From Sphingobacteriaceae bacterium DW12 (GTDB taxonomy: Bacteria > Bacteroidota > Bacteroidia > Sphingobacteriales > Sphingobacteriaceae), in NCBI GenBank assembly GCA_000783305.1, contig JROE01000014.1:29755-93754 (forward strand): a stretch of DNA of 64,000 nucleotides, in the 5' to 3' direction. The stretch's first letter is position 1. Each line of letters begins with the position of its first letter. The notes under the pieces were generated by a model. That model was not told where the DNA came from. It did no database searches and was given only the letters and a program-made list of their open reading frames with translations. Shown here piece by piece: positions 26,752 to 35,570 of the stretch. The translations under genes were made by a program, and so were the position numbers.

Positions 26752-28116
26752 ATGAACAATTCACGCAGAGATTTTATAAAAAAAGCAGGCCTATTAAGTG
26801 CAAGTATGTATACGGGAGCGAATGCATTCAGTGTATCTAGCTATCGGAGAATTATTGGTGCAAATGATCGTGTCAATGTGGGTGTCATTGGATTTTCGGA
26901 CAGACATAAAGGAGCACATGCTCCCTCGTTTCTTGCTGCTTATAAGGATTTGAATTTTGATATTATCGCTGTAAGCGACATCTGGAAGTTGCGCAGAGAG
27001 GAAGGCGTAAATTTTTGGAAGCAAAAATTGGGTCATGATATCACTTCTTGTTTGAACAATGAAGCGCTTTACGATATTAAGGATATTGATGCGGTATTTG
27101 TATCCACTTCAGATTTCCAACATGCATTACATACAATAGAAGCTGTAAAAGCAGGAAAGGATGTATTTGTCGAAAAGCCCCTTGCCGAAACAATGGAAGA
27201 TGCACGTGCAGTACTAAAAGCGGTGAAGGAAAGTGGAAAGATTGTTCAAATCGGTTCCCAACGTAGAAGCGGCGTGAATTATGTTGCTGCAAATGATTTT
27301 ATAAAGAGTGGAAAATTTGGAGATATTGTCATGGTCGAGCTAACTTGGAACGTAAATCAACCCGGACGATGGCGTAGACCAGACTTGGTGGCTAAGTTGA
27401 AAGAGTCTGACACGGATTGGAAGCGTTTTTTACTCAATAGACCTGTTGAACCTTTCAATGCTAGGCATTATCTGGAGTATCGATTGTTTTGGCCCTATTC
27501 ATCCGGTATCCCCGGACAATGGATGTGTCATCAAATCGATACCGTACATTGGTTTACTGATCTTCCACACCCACGTAGCGTAGCGGTGAATGGGGGTACC
27601 TATCTCTGGAAAGATGGTCGGGAAAATGCAGATACCTTCACAGCCGTTTTTGATTACGGCCCTCTGGACGACCCAAGCAAAGGCTTCCAGGTATTGTTCA
27701 AGTCGAGACAAACAAATTCGGGTATATTAGGTGGAGAGGAAGTAAAGGAAATCTATTACAGTAATGGCGGGACGCTCAACTTAGACACCAATAAGATTAC
27801 GCCGGCAGGCGGACTTCCAGAAAAATATGCCAGTGCGATGGGCATGAAACCAAATTTATTACCCGAGATTAACCTCAATGATATCCGGATTAGTACAGAG
27901 GCCAATACAGGTGGCGACCCTGTTACCCTGGCGCACGTACGAAATTGGATGGAATGTGTCCGAAGCCGCAAAGAGCCCAATGCACCAGTAGAAGCTGGTT
28001 ACAACCATTCAATTGCTGTTATTATGGCTAATGCAGCCTACCGAACGGGCGAAAAAGTAACTTTCGATGACAAGCGACAGGAGGTAATTGCGGGAGGAAA
28101 TATATTCAAATATTAA
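26752..28116 (+). CDS. Tat-exported Gfo/Idh/MocA-family oxidoreductase
   Basis: 454 residues. A twin-arginine signal (SRRDFIKKAGLLS) at the N-terminus, a Rossmann domain (RVNVGVIGFSDRHKGAH) and the conserved VEKPLAET motif mark the family. Members oxidise or isomerise sugar hydroxyls with tightly bound NAD(P). Tat export fits because the cofactor is bound before transport, so the enzyme acts in the periplasm. It is divergent from the sigma/FecR/SusCD operon and followed by a DUF6807 gene, a pairing often seen in Bacteroidota sugar loci. The substrate may be a glycoside processed by oxidation rather than plain hydrolysis; this is inference. Confidence 0.85.
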   Translation: MNNSRRDFIKKAGLLSASMYTGANAFSVSSYRRIIGANDRVNVGVIGFSDRHKGAHAPSFLAAYKDLNFDIIAVSDIWKLRREEGVNFWKQKLGHDITSCLNNEALYDIKDIDAVFVSTSDFQHALHTIEAVKAGKDVFVEKPLAETMEDARAVLKAVKESGKIVQIGSQRRSGVNYVAANDFIKSGKFGDIVMVELTWNVNQPGRWRRPDLVAKLKESDTDWKRFLLNRPVEPFNARHYLEYRLFWPYSSGIPGQWMCHQIDTVHWFTDLPHPRSVAVNGGTYLWKDGRENADTFTAVFDYGPLDDPSKGFQVLFKSRQTNSGILGGEEVKEIYYSNGGTLNLDTNKITPAGGLPEKYASAMGMKPNLLPEINLNDIRISTEANTGGDPVTLAHVRNWMECVRSRKEPNAPVEAGYNHSIAVIMANAAYRTGEKVTFDDKRQEVIAGGNIFKY

Positions 28117-28216
28117 CCTAATCCTCCCAAGGTTACCATCATGGACATATCACGAACAAAACCAAGATCAATAGCTTATCCAAATGACAACGAATACTTT
28201 ATAATTAACTATTCTG

Positions 28217-29260
28217 ATGAAAAAAATAGTAGTATCAACCCTACTTTTAGGGGTAATTGTACATTCAGTCCTAGCGCAGAAAAAGCAACATATAGCTGTA
28301 CAGCATGACAAAGCGCGGCAGGAAGTTATGGTTAAAGTCAACAATCAACCCTTTACAGCCCTTATCTATCCGGATAGCCTTGAGAAGCCAACACTCTACC
28401 CTATTTTAGCTGCTAACGGTGAGATTATTACCCGAGGATTCCCACTCGTACCCCGGCCGAACGAACCGACAGATCATCCGCACCACATCGGATTGTGGAT
28501 GAATTATGAAAGTGTAAATGGTCTTGATTTTTGGAACAATTCATCGGCCATCCCATCAGAGAAAAAAAGCAAATACGGCTGGATAAAAAAAACAGCTATA
28601 TCCGAAGTTAAAAGTGGAGATGCAGGGGTCATTAAATATGTTGCAGACTGGAGCGATATCAATCAGCATACTTTGCTAAAAGAACATACAACATTTATCT
28701 TTACAGCAACAGAGGGCTATCGGACGATTGACCGAACGACAACACTTACAGCAGCACAACATGTTTCTTTTAAAGACGTTAAAGATGGGCTACTAGGACT
28801 GCGTGTAGCACACGAACTGGAACTACCTTCCAAAGAACAGCGAAAATTTACAGATATACACGGTGTCGTGACTACTGTAAAAGGTAATGAAGAAGATATG
28901 GTTACAGGCAATTATTTGACAAGCGAAAACAAAGAGGGCGACCATGTTTGGGGAACACGTGGCAAATGGTGTATGCTCTATGGTAAAAAAGGAGGGGATA
29001 CAATCAGCATTGTAATAATAGATCACCCAAGCAATGTCGGTTATCCAACTTATTGGCATGCGCGCGGATATGGTTTGTTTGCAGCAAACCCACTTGGACA
29101 GAAAATTTTCAGTAACGGGACAGAAGCATTGAATTTAGAATTGGAACCGGGAAAGTCCGCTACGTTTCGCTATCGCGTGGTGATTGCATCGGGAAAAGAA
29201 CGACTGTCTACCGAAGAAATCAATAGACTGTCGGCAGAATTTGCTGATTCCAGCAAATAA
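28217..29260 (+). CDS. DUF6807 (PmoA-like) secreted protein
   Basis: 347 residues with a Sec signal (MKKIVVSTLLLGVIVHSVLAQ). The segment PNEPTDHPHHIGLWMNYESV with clustered His is the hallmark of the DUF6807/PmoA family; a C-terminal RYRVVIASG strand closes the fold. Members resemble beta-sandwich sugar-binding or lyase-like proteins and occur with Gfo/Idh/MocA enzymes; biochemical function is not established to my knowledge. It lies 100 bp after the oxidoreductase, probably in one transcript. Confidence 0.75.
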   Translation: MKKIVVSTLLLGVIVHSVLAQKKQHIAVQHDKARQEVMVKVNNQPFTALIYPDSLEKPTLYPILAANGEIITRGFPLVPRPNEPTDHPHHIGLWMNYESVNGLDFWNNSSAIPSEKKSKYGWIKKTAISEVKSGDAGVIKYVADWSDINQHTLLKEHTTFIFTATEGYRTIDRTTTLTAAQHVSFKDVKDGLLGLRVAHELELPSKEQRKFTDIHGVVTTVKGNEEDMVTGNYLTSENKEGDHVWGTRGKWCMLYGKKGGDTISIVIIDHPSNVGYPTYWHARGYGLFAANPLGQKIFSNGTEALNLELEPGKSATFRYRVVIASGKERLSTEEINRLSAEFADSSK

Positions 29261-29298
29261 CCTCGGACTATTGCTTTACGCTCGCTTTTGAAACGATG

Positions 29299-29364
29299 AC
29301 TAGGCTATACTTCCCTGTTTTTCAATCAATTTCGTTTGTTTAACCGCCCCAATTGTAGCCTAGT
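29299..29364. terminator. Possible bidirectional terminator between convergent genes
   Basis: ACTAGGCTA (29299-29307) and TAGCCTAGT (29356-29364) form a perfect 9-bp inverted repeat with a long loop, between the DUF6807 gene and the convergent hydrolase gene, overlapping the latter's stop. No strong U-tract. Confidence 0.3.
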
Positions 29365-30640
29365 TAATCCCTTTGGCAATAAACGGTCCATAGACTGCCT
29401 TTACTATCCGCTGTTCGTGATGAGCATCTAAGACGTACAAGCTATACCGCTTTCCGTTGTCGAAGACTTTAACAACAACGTGTCCATCCTCCAGGATAGA
29501 CCGTGCCCATGACTTATCACGGAATTCGGACCTTAATTCTTCTGGGAAATAGGTATAAATAAGATGGGGAATAGACCTATTTCCTACTGACGACACCTGC
29601 TCTATACGAGCAATAATCTCCGATTGGATATGGGCCTTATCCCATACGGGTACAATAAATGAAGCCGCTTGGATGTACTTCAAAAAGCCAGGAGTCATCG
29701 CATCCTTATAGGCATGGTGATTTGCCTTAGCTACATCAACTTCTCCGCATGATTGCGCGGCAAGTCCTTCAATATCGACGTATTGCCCATTTTTGTCAAA
29801 CACGTGACCACTTAAATCCCCTCCTGAATAATAGGTAAAGTTTCCATAGGTCAATCTGAAGCCGTTGCTCATTGTGTTTTCATTCCAACTGGCTTTATTT
29901 TCCTGGTACTCGTGTTTGTAGATGGTGTCCACCCGCTGGGTCTGGTTGTTCCAAATCAAACCATTGTTGAAAAGATTCTTCACTTCGAAATGGGAATAGG
30001 CAGATTTATTCCTTAGCAGGGTAATCTGATTGCTCGATCCAACTTCAAATTTCTCCGTAGCCAGTCCTGCGGACTGTCCTTTCCATTGAATAAAAGTTTG
30101 ATAATTAGCAAAATCAGCATCTGGGGCGAGGGGCTTCGGAAAATCATACCGGGGATAATCTCGATCAATAACCTTGTGAATATGAATATATTCACCCAAT
30201 TCGGCTATTCCGGCTAACTGATATCCAGGTGCTGGAGATTTTGCCCTTCCAGCCCCTTTGGAAGCGTCTCCAATATGGTCGTTGTGAAAATGGGAAACCA
30301 ATAGATAATCGATTTGATCTTTATTTGGATTGACCGACTGAATATAGCGAGCCACACGTTGCCCCGCCCTAATGGAAGAGTCGGGCAATTGAGGGGTCAT
30401 GAGCGCATACTCCTCTGCTGTAGGATCCCAATCGCCCACATCGATGAGCAGGCTAGTGCCATCCGGAAGTATCAGAAAGCTAGACTCTCCACGCCCTGTA
30501 TATACATGATGGATATCCACCTCCCCCTCCTTCCATCCTTTATAAAGCTTTCCAACTTCAACGTGCTGAAAGCTCGTCTGCGCTAACGTGTAATGGGTGA
30601 CAAAAAGAAAAAACGAAATCAATAAGTTAGATTTTTTCAT
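29360..30640 (-). CDS. Secreted metallo-beta-lactamase-fold hydrolase
   Basis: 426 residues with a Sec signal peptide (FFLFVTHYTLAQ). The zinc motif H117-F-H119-N-D121-H122 lies after SLLIDVGDWDPT and LLVSHFH, as in the MBL superfamily, closest in style to the ComEC/Rec2-type branch. A second zinc-site region, NHHAYKDAMTPGFLKYI, is near residues 308-325. It is likely a periplasmic phosphodiesterase, lactonase or other hydrolase; the substrate is not clear. Alone on its strand, convergent with the DUF6807 gene. Confidence 0.75.
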   Translation of the reverse strand: MKKSNLLISFFLFVTHYTLAQTSFQHVEVGKLYKGWKEGEVDIHHVYTGRGESSFLILPDGTSLLIDVGDWDPTAEEYALMTPQLPDSSIRAGQRVARYIQSVNPNKDQIDYLLVSHFHNDHIGDASKGAGRAKSPAPGYQLAGIAELGEYIHIHKVIDRDYPRYDFPKPLAPDADFANYQTFIQWKGQSAGLATEKFEVGSSNQITLLRNKSAYSHFEVKNLFNNGLIWNNQTQRVDTIYKHEYQENKASWNENTMSNGFRLTYGNFTYYSGGDLSGHVFDKNGQYVDIEGLAAQSCGEVDVAKANHHAYKDAMTPGFLKYIQAASFIVPVWDKAHIQSEIIARIEQVSSVGNRSIPHLIYTYFPEELRSEFRDKSWARSILEDGHVVVKVFDNGKRYSLYVLDAHHEQRIVKAVYGPFIAKGIN

Positions 30641-31013
30641 TGGATTATTGTATGTATCAACAACAAGGTTATTTGCGAGAATTGGCTCCCCTAAGATACT
30701 GAAAATTATCGTACTATGATTACATTGTTTTTGGGCCTATTCAGGTTAAGAAGCGCTCAAAATTTTCAAACATAGTTACCATCTTTTTTCAGTTGCCCTT
30801 ATTCCAAATACCATTTGTGTAAATGCTATCCCGTCTTGGAACGGATGGATATATAGTATATTCATCACGTTATGCTGTAAAATCTATCTTTAAAAAATAT
30901 GCTATCTTGATTTTGGAGTTTAAATATGCTAACATTTTAATACATATAAAACTAACAATTTATTGATACACAATCGTCTAAGACACAAATTGGAAATGAC
31001 TATACATAAATTA
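30641..31013. other. AT-rich intergenic region
   Basis: No open frame, hairpin or promoter I can support. It separates the hydrolase gene from the end of the kinase/symporter unit. Confidence 0.4.
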
Positions 31014-32336
31014 TCACAAATACTTACCTGCTATAACAGCACTCAAACAAGCCCCATAAGCCGTCTCCTCTTGATGACCGCAAAGGAATAGCTTTCTCTC
31101 AAACTTTTCCTCAAAAGCCTTGCTTAGAACAGCATTTTTTTTGAGCGCATTACCCGAACCAATAATCGCATACTTATCCATTTTGATGTCCTCAGGTAGA
31201 CAACTATAGAAATTATAAAGTTCCCGAACGATTCCTTTAGAAAAAGCCAAAACTAGATTTTCTGGAGAAAAATTATCCAAAGATATATTATCAATAGATC
31301 CCCGCTGCTCAGGCTCCATTCGGGAGCCTTCAAAAAGAGTGGACACAACAGGTAAATCATTGGAATCATCCTTATACAAAATGGAATTCATCACTTCATA
31401 TACATCCAACTCCAACGATTGCTGAGGAGCGAACATATTTAATGTCTTAGCGAAGAAAGTTCTTAACATAGCAAACGCTTGACCACCGCACAAAGCTGCT
31501 CCAACCAAAATATACCCCCCCCCAGGAAAGGGACGAGTCTCCAATTCTTTGACTTTTAAAAATTTTGGCGAAAAGACGGAAATTTGACTACTTGTACCTA
31601 CAGTAATATGTATGGATCGATGGATATCCCGCACAGATCCCAAGAATGCAGCTTGATTGTCTCCTAATGCCGAATAAACTGGCACTCCATGTCGATAGTA
31701 ACCACAAAATGTAGCCGAATCCGAAACCTCCGGAAGAAACGAAGTATCGATGCCCAACCGTTGCAACACCGGATAATCGAAGGTTAAATTTTCAAGATCG
31801 AAAAAACCCAGGCTGGCGCCATTGCTAAAGTCAGTCAAAGGGGTAGTCAGACCCGAAAGTTTCATGACAACAAAATCCATGATGGTACAGATTTTTACAG
31901 CCCCCATGGGCACCAAGCCATTGGCCTGGTTATAAAAATGTGTAGCAAGACCAAAACCCGAAGCTACAGCGTATCCACTTTGATCTGCCATAAAGCTGAC
32001 ATACGTATGATCGGCTTTGAAAGGTTGATTGGCCCTTCCATCTTGCCAAGTATATAGCGGGCTGACGGCATCACCATGCTCATTGACATACAATATCCCA
32101 TGCATCTGTCCGGTGACCCCTATTCCCCTAATATCTGTATAAAGTGATGAGATATCAAGCAAAATACGCTCTACAAGCTCCATTATCTGGAGCGGATCTT
32201 GCATTTTCTCCCATGCATTAGCCGACACAAGGGCCGTATCATTCTCTAAAGTAATCGACTCTATTTCCTTGCTGTTATAATCATAAGCAACTCCACAAAT
32301 CGAACTTGTTCCTATATCTATTCCAATAAAATGCAT
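31014..32336 (-). CDS. FGGY-family carbohydrate kinase, sedoheptulokinase-like
   Basis: 440 residues. The FGGY fold is seen: phosphate-1 loop FIGIDIGTSSICG, the segment GVTGQMHGILYVN followed by SPLYTWQDGR as in sedoheptulokinases, and the C-terminal GSGNALKKNAVLSKAFEE with EETAYGACLSA. It phosphorylates an open-chain sugar in the cytosol with ATP. It lies 43 bp after the symporter gene, so it probably acts on the sugar that the symporter brings in. Fructokinases of fructan loci are usually PfkB or ROK enzymes, so an FGGY kinase beside GH32 genes is unusual; either it accepts fructose or the true sugar is another ketose. Confidence 0.8.
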   Translation of the reverse strand: MHFIGIDIGTSSICGVAYDYNSKEIESITLENDTALVSANAWEKMQDPLQIMELVERILLDISSLYTDIRGIGVTGQMHGILYVNEHGDAVSPLYTWQDGRANQPFKADHTYVSFMADQSGYAVASGFGLATHFYNQANGLVPMGAVKICTIMDFVVMKLSGLTTPLTDFSNGASLGFFDLENLTFDYPVLQRLGIDTSFLPEVSDSATFCGYYRHGVPVYSALGDNQAAFLGSVRDIHRSIHITVGTSSQISVFSPKFLKVKELETRPFPGGGYILVGAALCGGQAFAMLRTFFAKTLNMFAPQQSLELDVYEVMNSILYKDDSNDLPVVSTLFEGSRMEPEQRGSIDNISLDNFSPENLVLAFSKGIVRELYNFYSCLPEDIKMDKYAIIGSGNALKKNAVLSKAFEEKFERKLFLCGHQEETAYGACLSAVIAGKYL

Positions 32337-32379
32337 AAATTACTTCTATTTGTCCACTAGCTAATTGTCAAAAAAATAC

Positions 32380-33543
32380 TTACTGAGGTTGCTTGCTAAC
32401 CCCGAACTGTAGAACCAAGAAAAGTAAATAGGCTACACAGACAGCCATCACAATAACGGCACCTAACTGACCACCTACCTGATCCGAAGCGACCCCCATG
32501 AGCAACGGAAAAATGCCCCCACCGGCAATTCCCATGACCATCAACCCAGAAATTTCATTGCTGCGCTCGGGCTTGTAAGTCAAAGCTCTTGAAAAGATGA
32601 TGGGAAATATATTTGAATTTCCAAGACCAATCAATGCTACACAGCAATAAATCGCAAGAGTGTCAAAACTAACAAAGAGCCCCAATACTCCTAATAATAT
32701 AAGGATGACACTTAGGCTAAAGAATTTGGAAGCAGAGAACCTAGCCAATATAAAAGTGCCAGCAAAACAACCTACCGTCCGGAAAAGGAAATAGAGACTG
32801 GTGGCATAACCTGCCTCGGCCAATGTCATGCCTGCTCGTTCAATCAATAGCTTGGGCGCCGTAATATTGACCCCCACATCAATACCGACGTGTACCAATA
32901 TCCCAAAGAAAAGAAGCAGGATAAAACTGTTGCCCAACAACGTCACACATTCCGAGAAAGAAGAAGGTTTACCTTCAATAATATGCTCTTTTATAGGTGT
33001 GAACAGAAGATAAATGGTCGCTATGACCGTAACCGCAGCAAACATAGGAAACAGAAGCTTCCAGTCGCCGAAATGAATCAGCGCCTGCGCCGCAACAATA
33101 GGAGCTACAAAGGACGCTATAGCTTTAACAAACTGACCTAGGGTCAGAAAACTAGGCAACCTGTGTCCGCTAACCACATTGGTCAACAGCGGATTGAGAG
33201 AGACCTGCATCAATGTATTCCCAAGTCCCAAAAGAGAAAAGCAAATGAGCATGGACATATTGGTGTAGGTAATAATTGGAATACACAACCCGAGAAAAGT
33301 GACAATCAAACTAAGCAAAACAGTTTTCTTACGACCAATCTTGTTCATTAGTATGCCTGTAGGAATCGAAAAAACCAAAAACCATAAGTACACCATTATG
33401 GAGAAGGCATTTGCGGAGGTATCAGAAAGCTCAAAATCACTCTTCACATAGTTGGTAGCAATACCGATCAAATCGATGAACCCCATGGTAAAAAACACCA
33501 ACATCAAGGGTATCATCTTGTTTAAAAAATCATTTCTTTTCAT
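32380..33543 (-). CDS. MFS sugar symporter (FucP-like)
   Basis: 387 residues, about 12 membrane segments. The pattern resembles FucP/GlcP-type sugar:proton symporters (MVYLWFLVFSIPTGILMNKIGRKKTVL as the loop 2-3 motif; NIFPIIFSRALTYKPER; VMGIAGGGIFPLLMGVASD). It would import a monosaccharide across the inner membrane. It is upstream of the kinase gene and downstream of the SusCD/GH32 unit, completing a path from surface binding to phosphorylation. Confidence 0.85.
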   Translation of the reverse strand: MKRNDFLNKMIPLMLVFFTMGFIDLIGIATNYVKSDFELSDTSANAFSIMVYLWFLVFSIPTGILMNKIGRKKTVLLSLIVTFLGLCIPIITYTNMSMLICFSLLGLGNTLMQVSLNPLLTNVVSGHRLPSFLTLGQFVKAIASFVAPIVAAQALIHFGDWKLLFPMFAAVTVIATIYLLFTPIKEHIIEGKPSSFSECVTLLGNSFILLLFFGILVHVGIDVGVNITAPKLLIERAGMTLAEAGYATSLYFLFRTVGCFAGTFILARFSASKFFSLSVILILLGVLGLFVSFDTLAIYCCVALIGLGNSNIFPIIFSRALTYKPERSNEISGLMVMGIAGGGIFPLLMGVASDQVGGQLGAVIVMAVCVAYLLFLVLQFGVSKQPQ

Positions 33544-33762
33544 CCGTTTGTTTTATTTATGTATAAAATGTGCATAATCAATACGACAAAGAAGCTTATC
33601 AACGTTGGATTCAATCGTTGATGATTGCTCGGGTACAAGATAATCGTCCGGAGTATCTATATTCTTAACAAATCGATGCCATGAAGTATGTCAAATTTAA
33701 ATGAATGGCTACATTTAATCTCCAAGCAAGGGATATGAATATCAGGACGAGGTGTACTGCAA

Positions 33763-33802
33763 TCACTTGCGGGCACTTAAAGATAAGGTATTCCGCAAGT
33801 GA
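33763..33802 (-). terminator. Probable terminator after SusCD operon 2
   Basis: TCACTTGCGG and CCGCAAGTGA, a perfect 10-bp stem with a 20-nt loop, 28 bp past the SusD stop. U-tract weak. Confidence 0.5.
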
Positions 33803-33829
33803 AGAAAAGGTCGAAGGAATCGAAATCAT

Positions 33830-35548
33830 TTACCAGCCGGCATTCTGTTTATAAAGTCCTTTGACATAACTGATTTGCGTCTCTGGAATAGGAAAATACT
33901 CATCCCTATTCTTTTTGAACACCGCATCTTTCAAATATGAGCGTCGCGTTTTTTCTATTTCGAAATATGCATTCATCGATTCGGCTGCTATACCCCAGCG
34001 TACCAGATCGAAAAACCACTTCCCTTCGGTAGCGAACTCCAGGCTCCGCTCCCAACGAAGAGCCTGCATTGCAAATTCTTTACTCCATGCGGGGCAGTTG
34101 ACTCCAGGTGTATAGGGCTGCACGTCAAATCTACCGGTAGGTGTGCCATTTGCAAATTTCAAACGATTGGTGCTAGAGGCTGCTCGTTCACGAATAGCAT
34201 TGACCAACCGTAGTGACTCATCCATATCTTGACCAAGCTGGATCAAAGCCTCAGCACGCCAAAGCATTACTTCATCCAATCGCAACACATCCCAGTTGAG
34301 CCCCGCACCCATAAAAGGATTGGTCTTCTTGAAGCAATCCGAAGTTGGCGAGACAATCAACTTCTGACTCATGGAATATCCGTATACCTCTGGTGTGCGT
34401 ACCCAACTCTCCCCCATAATGTAGCTAGGCTCGTATTTCCAAGGCATGCCCGGAACGGCAGCAGTATGCATCAAACGGGGATCCATGGGGGTAGCAGCAA
34501 ATGCCGCCTTGTTGTCCAGCATGATACCTTTGTTATAGTTTGCAAAATCTGGAATCCCATTTACAGTCTTATAACGATTCATCTGCTGCACGGTAGGCTG
34601 TAAAAAACCACAGCAACCGTAGTCCGAATTGACAGGTGAAACTAACCACGAATTGAGACGACCAGTCTGGGTATCTGTCGTATATTGTATAGCCCAAATG
34701 GATTCGCTTCCATTTTCGTATTCACAGAGGAAATTTTCTGCGAAATCGCTTGCCAAGCGCTTACCAGAATTGTCAATGATATCTTTACAAAGCGTAGCAA
34801 CCTCAGTCAATTTTTCCGAATTGATGTTTACAACATTGTGCTTATCATCTTGCTCATACGCCGAGAAAATAAGTGCTTTAGCTAAATAAGCTTTGGCAGC
34901 GTAGCTCGTTGGGCGTCCCACCTCGCCCTGCACATCAGGCAACACGGAGGCGCCAACTCGGAAATCATCAATCAATTTGGTCCAAAGCTCTAAGTTGGTC
35001 AGATCATCTGTCCCGACTTTGTCGTACATATCTTGTGGAGTATCCTCATCTATATAAGGAAAGAATTTAAAACACTGCTTCATATACATATAGATATGGC
35101 CTCGTAGAAAACGCAACTCGGCAATTCGCTGCTCTTTTAACGGATATTGCTCCAGCGTTAGATTCTTCACTCGTCTTAAGGCATCGTGTATCCGACCTAT
35201 AGCGACATAGTGGACCCACCATAGATTGTCAAGATCATCAACATTGGTAGCCTGCATGTATGTGAAGGTCTCCCATCGGTTACGCTCAGCATTATCATTG
35301 GTACCAGAGCCACCTTTATAAGCCTCACCTCCTCGAACGGACCCCTCTTCGTATGGCACCCCCATCTGTTTGTTAAAGTGGTTCTGACCGGTGAATGAAT
35401 AAGCGGCATTGACCATCTTCTCTACTTGCTCAGGTTCATTGAGATCTTCGTCCGACACAACGCCCTGAGGCTTGGTGTCGAGCATGGACTCACAACTCAC
35501 CGTTACTAGTAAAATAAAGCCCAGAAATAATATATTTAACCGTTTCAT
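33830..35548 (-). CDS. SusD/RagB-family outer-membrane glycan-binding lipoprotein (locus 2)
   Basis: 572 residues. Lipobox TVSC with Cys19, then SusD N-terminal (MVNAAYSFTGQNHF, ELRFLRGHIYMYMKQCFKFFPYI) and RagB C-terminal features (LRWERSLEFATEGKWFFDLVRWG, EYFPIPETQISYVKGLYKQN). It lies 22 bp after susC. By context it binds a fructan or another ketoside released for GH32 enzymes; the ligand is inferred. Confidence 0.93.
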   Translation of the reverse strand: MKRLNILFLGFILLVTVSCESMLDTKPQGVVSDEDLNEPEQVEKMVNAAYSFTGQNHFNKQMGVPYEEGSVRGGEAYKGGSGTNDNAERNRWETFTYMQATNVDDLDNLWWVHYVAIGRIHDALRRVKNLTLEQYPLKEQRIAELRFLRGHIYMYMKQCFKFFPYIDEDTPQDMYDKVGTDDLTNLELWTKLIDDFRVGASVLPDVQGEVGRPTSYAAKAYLAKALIFSAYEQDDKHNVVNINSEKLTEVATLCKDIIDNSGKRLASDFAENFLCEYENGSESIWAIQYTTDTQTGRLNSWLVSPVNSDYGCCGFLQPTVQQMNRYKTVNGIPDFANYNKGIMLDNKAAFAATPMDPRLMHTAAVPGMPWKYEPSYIMGESWVRTPEVYGYSMSQKLIVSPTSDCFKKTNPFMGAGLNWDVLRLDEVMLWRAEALIQLGQDMDESLRLVNAIRERAASSTNRLKFANGTPTGRFDVQPYTPGVNCPAWSKEFAMQALRWERSLEFATEGKWFFDLVRWGIAAESMNAYFEIEKTRRSYLKDAVFKKNRDEYFPIPETQISYVKGLYKQNAGW

Positions 35549-35570
35549 AATTTGCTATTTTTTTAAACTA

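Noticed and set aside
30641..31013. Small RNA or hidden gene in the AT-rich gap
   Set aside because: No stable hairpin, no -7/-33 pair and no open frame with a credible start.
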